Source: an uncultured Eubacteriales bacterium
GTDB lineage: Bacteria > Bacillota > Clostridia > Oscillospirales > Oscillospiraceae
NCBI GenBank assembly: GCA_900547405.1
Contig: URGL01000022.1
Location: forward strand, 1-32,914
Direction: 5' to 3'
DNA: 32,914 nucleotides
In this document: piece by piece, positions 1-6,876 of the stretch
Position numbering within the stretch: position 1 is the stretch's first letter
Layout: each line of letters starts with the position of its first letter
Made by a program: the position numbers and the translations under genes
The notes under the pieces: model-generated
Told to the model about the DNA's origin: nothing
What the model saw: the letters and a program-made list of their open reading frames with translations, nothing else
Database searches by the model: none

Positions 1-73
1 GCGGAACGCGGAACCGTCTCGGTACCGCCCCTCATCCACCGCTGCGGCGGTCCCCCTTCCCCCAGGGGAAGGC
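1..73. repeat. family A palindromic repeat, right half only
   Basis: The stretch carries the right half of the family A element seen elsewhere in the window: a GGTACCGCCCCTC core arm, a small CCGCTGCGGCGG hairpin and the CCTTCCCCCAGGGGAAGG terminal hairpin. The left half lies outside the window. It ends about 20 bases before the eutC start, so it probably separates eutC from an upstream operon gene. No coding sequence is visible here. Confidence 0.75.
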
Positions 74-94
74 TAGGGGAGAAAGGAAAACAAC

Positions 95-997
95 ATGAAC
101 AAACAGGAACTTACCGCCTTGGTGGCGGAAATACTGGGGGACATCCGGGCAGAGCCTGCGGTGAAGGCCAGCGATTACCACGCCGCCGTCCCAGGACCCA
201 CACAGAAGGAGACGGCGGATCCCGGGGAATTTGTGCCGGATGTGACCAAGCTGGACCTGCGGCGGCTATACCTGACGGAGGATCCGGAAAACAGAGAACG
301 GTTCGCCGACATGAAGCTGAAAACCCCGGCGAGGCTGGGCTGCGGCAAAGCCGGAGCCCGGTATAAGACCCTGACCATGCTTCGCTTCCGGGCAGACCAT
401 GCCGCAGCCCAGGACACGGTATTCAGCCAGGTGCCGGAGGACTTTGCCGTTCACCACGGCATGACGGCGGTCCAGACCCGGTGCGCGGATAAGGATGAAT
501 ATCTGACCAGGCCGGACCTGGGCCGGTGCTTTGACGAAGAGAACAAGGCCATTCTGGCCCGGCTCCCCAAGGGGAAGCCCATCCAGCTGGTGGTAGGGGA
601 CGGCCTGTCCTCCGCAGCCGTTCTGGCCAATGCGCCGGACTGTCTGGCGGCCATTGAAGACGGACTCAAGCTCCGGGGCATTGACTATGGCCAGCCTGTT
701 TTTGTCCGCTATGCCCGGGTAGGAGCCGGGGATGCGGTGGGAGACGTGACCGGGGCCCAATGCGTGTGTATGCTGGTAGGGGAGCGGCCGGGGCTGGTGA
801 CGGACAAGAGCATGTCCTGCTATATCACCTACGGTGCCCGGACCGGGGTGCTGGAATCCGCCCGGACGGTGGTCAGCAACATTCACGCCCAGGGCACCCC
901 GGCGGTGGAGGCCGGAGCCCACATTGCGGGGCTGCTGGAAACCATTCTCAATAAGAAAACGTCCGGAGTGGCCCTCCACGCGGAGGCGGGGGCATGA
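95..997 (+). CDS. eutC: Ethanolamine ammonia-lyase small subunit EutC
   Basis: Small subunit of the adenosylcobalamin-dependent lyase that splits ethanolamine into acetaldehyde and ammonia; it partners with EutB, encoded at 2731. The 300-residue length fits the family. The body from about residue 45 matches EutC, including the stretches LDLRRLYLTEDPENRERF and VVGDGLSSAAVLANA. The first 17 residues form an amphipathic helix (KQELTALVAEILGDI) followed by a flexible linker to about residue 45, which is the expected place for a microcompartment-targeting tag. GAAAGG lies just upstream of the ATG. The 3' end overlaps eutL by four bases (ATGA), implying translational coupling. Oddly, eutB does not precede this gene but lies three genes downstream. 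Confidence 0.95.
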   Translation: MNKQELTALVAEILGDIRAEPAVKASDYHAAVPGPTQKETADPGEFVPDVTKLDLRRLYLTEDPENRERFADMKLKTPARLGCGKAGARYKTLTMLRFRADHAAAQDTVFSQVPEDFAVHHGMTAVQTRCADKDEYLTRPDLGRCFDEENKAILARLPKGKPIQLVVGDGLSSAAVLANAPDCLAAIEDGLKLRGIDYGQPVFVRYARVGAGDAVGDVTGAQCVCMLVGERPGLVTDKSMSCYITYGARTGVLESARTVVSNIHAQGTPAVEAGAHIAGLLETILNKKTSGVALHAEAGA

Positions 998-1638
998 TCC
1001 CGGTGAAGGTACTGGCAGCCCGGGTGCTGCCCAATGCCCCCAATGCTCTGCTGGAGGCACTGGATACGAAATACCCCTGCCTGGCCCTGCTGACCACGGA
1101 CTGTGACGATGCCACCTATATTGCCCTGGACGAGGCCACGAAGGCGGCAAGAGCCGAGGTGGTCTATGGCCGGAGCTGCTACGCCGGGGCGGACAATGCC
1201 ACCCAGCCCAACACCGGGGAGGTCATCGGTATTCTGGGAGCGGAAACGCCCGGGGATGCCAAAAGCGCTCTGGAGGCGGCTCTTGGCGCTTTGGAGCACA
1301 TCGGATTTGAGGATGCAGGAGGTGTCAGCTGTCTGGCCTATACCGTCAGTTCCTGCGGCATCTATCTGGCAAAGGAGGCGGGGGTAAGCCTGGGCAGCGC
1401 CCTGGCCTACCTCATTGCCCCGCCCTTGGAGAGCATTGTGGGCCTGGATGCCGCTATGAAGGCGGCGGATGTGGAGCTAAAAAAATTCTACGGCCCGCCA
1501 ACGGAGACCAACTTCGGCGGGGCCCTGCTCACCGGCACCCGGTCCGCCTGCGCGGCGGCCTGCGAGGCCTTCCGGGAAGCGGTGGAGGCGGTGAGCCAAT
1601 ACCCTCTCCTGGGAGAGGGGGGCAGGGCGAAGCCCTGA
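994..1638 (+). CDS. eutL: Microcompartment shell protein EutL (tandem-BMC trimer)
   Basis: EutL is a shell facet protein with two fused BMC domains that forms pseudohexameric trimers with a gated pore. The 214 residues match the family throughout, for example DDATYIALDEATKAARAEVV, EVVYGRSCYAGA and LAYLIAPPLESIVGLDAA, followed by a conserved PPPTETNFGGALLTGT-like segment near residue 168. The start overlaps the end of eutC by ATGA. The protein resembles other EutL proteins as far as AVEAVSQYP. Its last dozen residues (about 203-214) and the TGA stop are encoded by a family A repeat that begins at about 1601, so the natural C-terminus seems to have been replaced by repeat sequence. Confidence 0.94.
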   Translation: MIPVKVLAARVLPNAPNALLEALDTKYPCLALLTTDCDDATYIALDEATKAARAEVVYGRSCYAGADNATQPNTGEVIGILGAETPGDAKSALEAALGALEHIGFEDAGGVSCLAYTVSSCGIYLAKEAGVSLGSALAYLIAPPLESIVGLDAAMKAADVELKKFYGPPTETNFGGALLTGTRSACAAACEAFREAVEAVSQYPLLGEGGRAKP

Positions 1639-1721
1639 GGGGTGTGGGGCGGTACGCAGAACCAAGTTCTTACAGTCCCTCTTCCGCCGCCTGGAGGCGG
1701 CACCTTCCCCCAGGGGAAGGT
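1601..1721. repeat. family A palindromic repeat, full copy
   Basis: Full copy with four hairpin units in order: CCCTCTCCTGGGAGAGGG, CAGGGCGAAGCCCTG, a core around GGGGCGGTAC, then CCGCCGCCTGGAGGCGG and CTTCCCCCAGGGGAAG. It runs from inside the eutL reading frame to about 30 bases before the shell gene at 1754. The same architecture recurs at 4096, 7945, 14657 and, inverted, at 32795. No transposase is encoded, so it resembles a non-autonomous REP or MITE-like element. Confidence 0.85.
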
Positions 1722-1753
1722 AAGGATTTTTAACAAGGAAAGGAAATCACATT

Positions 1754-2056
1754 ATGGATACCAATTCTCTTGGAATGATCGAAACCAAAGGCCTGGTGGG
1801 GGCCATCGAAGCGGCGGATGCCATGGTAAAGTCCGCCAATGTCCAGCTGGTGGGCAAGGAGCAGGTAGGCGGCGGCCTGGTCACCGTGATGGTCCGGGGA
1901 GATGTGGGCGCCGTGAAGGCGGCTACGGATGCCGGTGCGGCGGCTGCGGAGAAGGTGGGAGAACTGATCTCCGTCCACGTGATCGCCCGGCCTCATGTGG
2001 AGGTGGACAATATCCTGCCAAAGCCCCGCACCGCCGGAACCGCCCAGGGCAAGTAA
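1754..2056 (+). CDS. eutM: Hexameric BMC shell protein, EutM/PduA type
   Basis: Single BMC-domain protein that forms the hexagonal tiles of the shell. The 100 residues begin with the classic SLGMIETKGLVGAIEAADAM and continue with VGGGLVTVMVRGDVGAVKAATDAG and HVIARPHVEVDNILP, which make up the complete fold. AAGGAAAGGAAA lies just upstream of the ATG. It sits between a repeat and eutT, with only three bases to the eutT start. It is the only single-domain hexamer gene in the window. EutM is the best name from context, although EutM, PduA and PduJ are hard to tell apart by sequence alone. Confidence 0.93.
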   Translation: MDTNSLGMIETKGLVGAIEAADAMVKSANVQLVGKEQVGGGLVTVMVRGDVGAVKAATDAGAAAAEKVGELISVHVIARPHVEVDNILPKPRTAGTAQGK

Positions 2057-2059
2057 CCC

Positions 2060-2734
2060 ATGCTCTATACGCTGGAGCAGGCAAAGGCCAATATCCGCAC
2101 CCGGGAAGGAAAAAGAGTGTTTTTCTTAGGGGAGGGGGATACCCTGACCAGCGCCGCCAAGGATCATCTGGCGGCGGAACGGATTCCGATCCTTCCGGCC
2201 TCCCAGGCGAAGATCACCCGGTATCTAGGCCTGGACGGGGGGTATTATGACGAAAAGCCGGAGCACATGACGCAGCTGGAGGGAAATATCCTGGTGCCCA
2301 AGACCCACCCCCGGATCACCTTCCGGGGGAAGCTGGATACCCTTCAGGCCCAGGTGATCCTGCTGGCCCTGGAGGAGCCGGAGCTGAAAGAGCCTCTGAC
2401 GGAAATCCTGGAATTTCTTCGGCGGATGCTTCGCTGTGAGGTCTTGGGGGAGCCCTTCTCCTTTGGAACGCTTTTCGGAATGCCGGAGGAGAAGCTGCGC
2501 AGGATCAGCCAACTGCCCCAAAAGTATCTGGGTACCCCCCACTTTATGCCGGGGCCGGAGGACGGGAAGACCCTTGCCAGGCTGAATGTCTTTCGAACCC
2601 AGGTGCGGGAAGCGGAGCTTCTGGCGGCTGCTGCCTTCCCCTCTGGCAGGGAGGACATTCTGAGGGGGCTGAACCGGCTCAGCAGTGCCGTCTATATCCT
2701 GATGCTGAAACAAAAAGGAAGAGGAAGCTTATGA
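2060..2734 (+). CDS. eutT: Corrinoid adenosyltransferase EutT, cysteine-motif-free form
   Basis: EutT-type ATP:co(I)rrinoid adenosyltransferase, which makes adenosylcobalamin for EutBC. The 224 residues align with EutT along the helical core: MTQLEGNILVPKTHPRITFR, LGEPFSFGTLFGM, LRRISQLPQKYLG, LNVFRTQVREAE and DILRGLNRLSSAVY. Enterobacterial EutT is about 267 residues and carries an H-x11-CCxxC metal motif in its N-terminal third. Here that region is short and the only cysteine is C126, in the core, so the motif is absent. From memory, a metal-independent EutT class is known in Firmicutes, and this would fit it. No good ribosome site is visible, so coupling to the shell gene three bases upstream is likely. 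The end overlaps eutB by ATGA. Confidence 0.88.
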   Translation: MLYTLEQAKANIRTREGKRVFFLGEGDTLTSAAKDHLAAERIPILPASQAKITRYLGLDGGYYDEKPEHMTQLEGNILVPKTHPRITFRGKLDTLQAQVILLALEEPELKEPLTEILEFLRRMLRCEVLGEPFSFGTLFGMPEEKLRRISQLPQKYLGTPHFMPGPEDGKTLARLNVFRTQVREAELLAAAAFPSGREDILRGLNRLSSAVYILMLKQKGRGSL

Positions 2735-4095
2735 AATTACAAACCACCCTCCTGGGAAAAACATATGTGTTCCGGGATCTGAAGCAGGTGCTGGCCAAGG
2801 CCAACGAGGAAAAAACCGGAGACAAGCTGGCGCGCCTTGCCGCCGAAACCGCCCAGGAGCGGGTGGCGGCCAAGGTGGTGCTGGCCGGGGTGACCCTGGA
2901 GGAGCTCCGTGAAAATCCGGCGGTACCCTATGAAGAAGACGAGGTGACGCGGCTCATCCAGGATGACCTGAACGAGCCCCAGTACCAAAGGATCAAGGGC
3001 TGGACCGTTTCTGACCTGCGGGAATGGATCCTGGACGAGGGCACCACCGGGGCGGACATCCGCCGCCTCAGCCGAGGGCTGACCTCGGAGATGGTGGCGG
3101 CGGTGTGCAAGCTCATGGGAAACCTGGACCTTATTTATGCGGCCAACAAGATCCGGGTCACAGCCCACTGCAATACCACCATCGGCTTGCCTGGAACGCT
3201 GAGCTGCCGCCTACAGCCCAACCACACCACCGATGACCCGGAGGGCATTACCGCCTCCCTGCTGGAGGGCCTGAGCTTTGGGGCCGGGGACGCTGTCCTG
3301 GGCCTGAATCCGGTGACGGACTCCGCGGACCAGGCGGCGAAGATACTCAGGCGCTTTCAGGAGATCAAGGAGCACTGGCACATTCCCACCCAGATCTGCG
3401 TACTGGCCCATGTGACGGCCCAGATGAAGGCGGTGGAGCAGGGAGCTCCCTGCGATCTCATCTTCCAGTCCATTGCCGGAAGCCAGAAGGGCAACGAGGC
3501 CTTCGGCTTTACGGCCAAGACGCTGGAGGAGGCGAAAGCGCTGATGCTCCAGAAGGGCACGGCAGAAGGGCCCAATGTGCTTTATTTTGAGACGGGGCAG
3601 GGGTCGGAGCTTTCCAGCAATGCCCATTTTGACACGGACCAGGTGACCATGGAGGCCCGGTGCTACGGCTTTGCCCGGCATTTTGCCCCCTTCCTGGTGA
3701 ATACGGTTGTGGGCTTCATCGGCCCTGAGTACCTCTACGATGCCCGCCAGGTCACCCGGGCAGGGCTGGAGGATCACTTCATGGGCAAGCTGACAGGTGT
3801 CAGCATGGGCTGCGACTGCTGCTACACCAATCACATGAAGGCGGACCAAAACGATATTGAAAATCTGGCCGGTCTTCTGACGCTAGCGGGCTGCAACTAC
3901 TTTATGGGGATCCCCCATGGGGACGATATCATGCTGAACTACCAGACTACCGGCTTCCGGGAGACTGCCGCCCTGCGGGAGATCACCGGCAAGACCGCCA
4001 TCCCGGAGTTTCAGCGGTGGCTGGAGCAAATGGGCTTTGTGGAGAACGGGCATCTGACCAAAAAGGCGGGGGACGGGTCGAGCCTGTTGTACTAA
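2731..4095 (+). CDS. eutB: Ethanolamine ammonia-lyase large subunit EutB
   Basis: Catalytic TIM-barrel subunit of ethanolamine ammonia-lyase. Its length of 454 residues equals the usual EutB size. Hallmark stretches are LGKTYVFRDLKQVLAKANEEK at the N-terminus, NTTIGLPGTLSCRLQPNHTTDD, LGLNPVTDSADQAAKIL, YFETGQGSELSSNAHFD and CNYFMGIPHGDDIMLNYQTT. The end (LTKKAGDGSSLLY) is a normal EutB ending, so this gene, unlike eutL, was not altered by the adjoining repeat that starts right after the TAA. The ATG overlaps the eutT stop, so the lyase and its cofactor-making enzyme are translationally coupled. Confidence 0.97.
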   Translation: MKLQTTLLGKTYVFRDLKQVLAKANEEKTGDKLARLAAETAQERVAAKVVLAGVTLEELRENPAVPYEEDEVTRLIQDDLNEPQYQRIKGWTVSDLREWILDEGTTGADIRRLSRGLTSEMVAAVCKLMGNLDLIYAANKIRVTAHCNTTIGLPGTLSCRLQPNHTTDDPEGITASLLEGLSFGAGDAVLGLNPVTDSADQAAKILRRFQEIKEHWHIPTQICVLAHVTAQMKAVEQGAPCDLIFQSIAGSQKGNEAFGFTAKTLEEAKALMLQKGTAEGPNVLYFETGQGSELSSNAHFDTDQVTMEARCYGFARHFAPFLVNTVVGFIGPEYLYDARQVTRAGLEDHFMGKLTGVSMGCDCCYTNHMKADQNDIENLAGLLTLAGCNYFMGIPHGDDIMLNYQTTGFRETAALREITGKTAIPEFQRWLEQMGFVENGHLTKKAGDGSSLLY

Positions 4096-4197
4096 ACCCC
4101 TCTCCTGGAAGAGGGCGGCACGCCGTAAGCGTGACAGGTGTGGGGCAGAGCCGACTGGGTGCCGCCCCCCACCCACCGCTGCCCCCAGGGGAAGGTC
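4096..4197. repeat. family A palindromic repeat between eutB and eutE
   Basis: It begins directly after the eutB stop with CCCCTCTCCTGGAAGAGGG, continues through a GGCACGCCGTAAGCGTGAC hairpin and a GGTGTGGGGC core arm, and ends with CCCCCAGGGGAAGG. It stops about 20 bases before the eutE start. The middle units have diverged from the copy at 1601. As stem-loops in the transcript these could slow or process the message between the lyase and dehydrogenase genes. Confidence 0.8.
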
Positions 4198-4217
4198 AGG
4201 AGAAAAGGAGTAGGATT

Positions 4218-5645
4218 ATGGAACTGGATACGGATCTTCAGGCCCGGCAGGAGGCCCGGGACCTGTCGCGAAGGGCAGGGGAGGCCCAGAAGGCCTTGGA
4301 AACCTACCCTCAGGAAAAACTGGATGGCATCGTTGCCGCCATGGCGGCGGCCTTTGAGCCGGAGTGTGCCTCCCTTGCCAAGCTGGCTGTGGAAGAGACC
4401 GGCTTCGGCAACACCCAGGACAAGACCGAAAAGAATCTGTTTGCCTGCAAGGCCGTCTTGGAGGCCATCCGGCCTATGAAGACCGTAGGCCTTCTGCGGG
4501 AGATCCCGGAGAAGCGGCTGTGGGAGATCGGGGTGCCCGTGGGTGCCATTGGTGCCATTGTGCCCAGCACCAATCCCACCTCCACCGTGTGCTACAAGGC
4601 TCTGATCGCATTGAAGGCCGGCTGCGCCATTGTGTTTTCCCCCCACCCAAAGGCGGCACGCTGTACCCGTCAGGCGGCGGAGCTGCTCCACCGGGCGGCG
4701 GTGGCGGCGGGCGCCCCGTCAGGGTGTATTGGCTGCCTGACGCTAAACCAGATGGCTGGGACCCAGGAGCTGATGGCGGCTCCGGAGATCAAGCTGCTGC
4801 TGGCCACTGGGGGCCCGGGAATGGTGAAGGCCGCCTATTCCTCCGGCAAGCCTGCCATTGGAGTAGGGGCGGGGAATGGCCCGGCTTATATCCACTCCTC
4901 GGCGGATGTGCCCCGGGCTGTGTCGGATATCGTCCGGTCCAAGACCTTTGACAACGGCACCGTCTGCGCCTCGGAGCAAAGCGTCATTGTGGAAAAGAGC
5001 ATGGAGACCGCCGTCCTTTCCGAGGCGCAGCGCCAGGGCATCTATCTGATGAGCAAGGAACAGGCGGGGGCCCTGGCAAGGCTCCTTTTCAAGCCAACGG
5101 GAGGGCTGAACCCCCAGATTGTTGGAAAAAGCGCTATTTATTTGGCGGAAAAGGCAGGGTTCTCCGTGCCCAGAACCACAAAGGTCCTGATGGCCCGGGA
5201 GCAGGAGGCAGGGCCCACCCGGCCCTACTCCATGGAAAAGCTCTGCCCGGTGCTGGCCTTCTTTGTCATGGACAGCGAGGAGGCAGTGCTGGAAAAGAGC
5301 ATTGAGGTCCTGAGCCACGAGGGCAGCGGCCACACCTTCTCCCTCCACGCAAGAGATGAAGAGGTGGTCCGGCGGTTTGCCGCCAGGGTCCCTGTCTCCC
5401 GCTTTCTGGTCAATGCCCCGGCGGCCCTGGGGGGCATCGGCGCGGTGACGGGGCTGTTCCCGGCACTGACCCTGGGCTGCGGGGCAGTAGGAGGCAGCAG
5501 CTCCTCCAACAATATTTCACCTCTGGACCTTATCAACATCCGCCGGGTGGCCTGGGGGACGGAGGATGGGCCTCATGTGCCGGAGCCCCCGGACAGTGAG
5601 CTGGTGGAGCTGCTGACCCAGAGGATCCTGGAACGGCTGGGGTAA
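4218..5645 (+). CDS. eutE: Acetaldehyde dehydrogenase, CoA-acylating, EutE
   Basis: Oxidises acetaldehyde with CoA and NAD+ to acetyl-CoA inside the microcompartment. The start at ATG 4218 follows AAAAGGAG at good spacing; an upstream in-frame extension would run through the repeat and eutB and is rejected. The 475 residues include VGAIGAIVPSTNPTSTVCYK, the nucleotide-binding LATGGPGMVKAAYSSGKPA, and the catalytic cysteine in FDNGTVCASEQ. A family-typical GSSSSNNISPLDLINIRRVA follows near residue 430. After a PEPP linker the last 17 residues form an amphipathic helix (DSELVELLTQRILERLG) that looks like a C-terminal encapsulation tag. The gene lies five bases before pduL. Confidence 0.95.
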   Translation: MELDTDLQARQEARDLSRRAGEAQKALETYPQEKLDGIVAAMAAAFEPECASLAKLAVEETGFGNTQDKTEKNLFACKAVLEAIRPMKTVGLLREIPEKRLWEIGVPVGAIGAIVPSTNPTSTVCYKALIALKAGCAIVFSPHPKAARCTRQAAELLHRAAVAAGAPSGCIGCLTLNQMAGTQELMAAPEIKLLLATGGPGMVKAAYSSGKPAIGVGAGNGPAYIHSSADVPRAVSDIVRSKTFDNGTVCASEQSVIVEKSMETAVLSEAQRQGIYLMSKEQAGALARLLFKPTGGLNPQIVGKSAIYLAEKAGFSVPRTTKVLMAREQEAGPTRPYSMEKLCPVLAFFVMDSEEAVLEKSIEVLSHEGSGHTFSLHARDEEVVRRFAARVPVSRFLVNAPAALGGIGAVTGLFPALTLGCGAVGGSSSSNNISPLDLINIRRVAWGTEDGPHVPEPPDSELVELLTQRILERLG

Positions 5646-5650
5646 ATGGG

Positions 5651-6250
5651 ATGGAACAAAAGGAACTGACAGAAGCCATTGCCCGGCGGCTTTTTGTGGA
5701 GCTGGAGGCCTCCGGGCGGCACGTCCATGTGACAGAACAGCAAGCAGAGATCCTCTTCGGCCACGGCCTGACCCCGGAGCGGCCCCTGTCTCAGCCGGGG
5801 CAGTATCTGGCTCGGGAGCGGGTGACGGTCCGGGGCCCAAAGGGGAGCTTTGAACATGTAGCGGTGCTGGGGCCGGAACGGAAGGAAGCCCAGGTGGAGC
5901 TGTCGCTGACGGATGCGCGGGTCCTGGGGATCCAGGCCCCGGTGCGGCTCTCCGGAGACACGGCAGATACCCCTGGGGCGGAGCTCATAGGTCCCAGGGG
6001 CCGGGTGACCCTCTCTCAGGGAGTCATTGCGGCCAAGCGCCATGTGCACCTGACTCCGGAGACGGCGAAAACCTTCGGTGTCACCGACGGACAAAATGTG
6101 AAGCTGCGCGCCCTTACCGCCCGGCCTGTGATTTTTGAGGATGTAGCCATACGGGTAAGCCCCCAGTTTGCCCCCTATGCCCATCTGGACTATGACGAGG
6201 CCAACGCCTGCGGCTTCCAGAAGGGCGATTTTGGGAGGATCCTGCCATGA
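5651..6250 (+). CDS. pduL: Phosphate acetyltransferase, PduL type
   Basis: Converts acetyl-CoA and phosphate to acetyl-phosphate, recycling CoA inside the shell. The 199 residues show the two PduL half-domains: ASGRHVHVTEQQAEILFG near residue 20 and AAKRHVHLTPETAKTFGV near residue 130. The histidines in both, plus the one in YAHLDYDEANA, are expected zinc ligands. LSQPGQYLARERVTVRGPKG and the SGDTADTPGAELIGPRG region are also typical. The N-terminus (MEQKELTEAIARRL) is an amphipathic helix with the same ELT at positions 5-7 as EutC, so it is probably a targeting tag. The stop overlaps the next gene by ATGA. This locus therefore uses PduL rather than the unrelated EutD. Confidence 0.94.
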   Translation: MEQKELTEAIARRLFVELEASGRHVHVTEQQAEILFGHGLTPERPLSQPGQYLARERVTVRGPKGSFEHVAVLGPERKEAQVELSLTDARVLGIQAPVRLSGDTADTPGAELIGPRGRVTLSQGVIAAKRHVHLTPETAKTFGVTDGQNVKLRALTARPVIFEDVAIRVSPQFAPYAHLDYDEANACGFQKGDFGRILP

Positions 6251-6642
6251 CGGCACTGCTCATTGGTACGGAGCCCCCGGCGGCTCTGGGCTATACCTAT
6301 GTGAAGCAGCCTCCCTATGATGCCGTGGTCATTGGTTCTATGACCCTGGGCCAGTTGCTTCGGTTCCGGGACGAGCGGGTTTTAGAGGCACTGTCTCAGG
6401 GAAAGCCTGTGAGCCTCTACACCCCGGGACTTCCTCGCAGCGACAAAAACCGGGCCCTCAGCGGCAGTCTGTCCGCCGCCCAGCGGGAACTGAAAAACTG
6501 GGGAGTTCTGTTTACGGACGGCGGGCGGAAAAAGCTTATTACGGCGGAGGAAGCCAGGATATTAAGGGCCCAGGGCGCTGCCCCCGGGGCGGGGGCAGTG
6601 CTGACGCCGCTGGCGAAGGAAATTTTGGAGGGTACGAAATGA
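6247..6642 (+). CDS. Conserved eut-operon protein of unknown function
   Basis: A 131-residue protein overlapping pduL before it and eutN after it by ATGA, which makes it an integral operon member. It begins with a hydrophobic strand (TALLIGTEP), then PYDAVVIGSMTLGQLLRFRDERVLEALSQGKPVSLYTPGL, and later LKNWGVLFTDGGRKKLITAEEARILRAQG. No signal peptide, membrane segment or cysteine is present. It resembles the short uncharacterised 'ethanolamine utilization protein' that accompanies Firmicute eut loci (my recollection of TIGR02536). The alternating strand/helix pattern suggests a small alpha/beta fold. Substrate and reaction are unknown; a lumen enzyme, chaperone or scaffold are all possible. 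Confidence 0.8.
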   Translation: MTALLIGTEPPAALGYTYVKQPPYDAVVIGSMTLGQLLRFRDERVLEALSQGKPVSLYTPGLPRSDKNRALSGSLSAAQRELKNWGVLFTDGGRKKLITAEEARILRAQGAAPGAGAVLTPLAKEILEGTK

Positions 6643-6875
6643 AGATCGGAAATGTTGTGGGTTCCATCTGGGCTACCCGAAAGGCTCAGTGTCTCCAGGG
6701 TCAGACCTTTTTGGTGGTCTGCTCCGGTGCGGAAGAGCTGGTGGCGGCGGACCAGGTAGGGGCCGGGCCTGGGGACCGGGTGCTTCTGGCTACCGGCACG
6801 GTGGCCTCCCGATACTGTATGGATGCCCCGGTGGATGCCGCGGTGGTGGCAATTTTGGACAGTAAGAAGGAATAG
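6639..6875 (+). CDS. eutN: Pentameric shell vertex protein EutN/CcmL
   Basis: EutN/CcmL/CsoS4-family pentamers cap the vertices of the microcompartment shell. The 78 residues contain the diagnostic MKIGNVVGSIWATRKAQCLQG start and the VGAGPGDRVLLATGTVASR core, then APVDAAVVAILD. At 78 residues it is shorter than the usual 85-95, through a shorter loop near residue 30 and an early C-terminus, but all core strands appear present. It is coupled to the preceding gene by ATGA and is followed one base later by eutH. Confidence 0.94.
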   Translation: MKIGNVVGSIWATRKAQCLQGQTFLVVCSGAEELVAADQVGAGPGDRVLLATGTVASRYCMDAPVDAAVVAILDSKKE

Positions 6876-6876
6876 A

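Noticed and set aside
4017..4217. N-terminal extension of the EutE frame
   Set aside because: It would run through the end of eutB and a repeat; a good ribosome site and the family start are at 4218.
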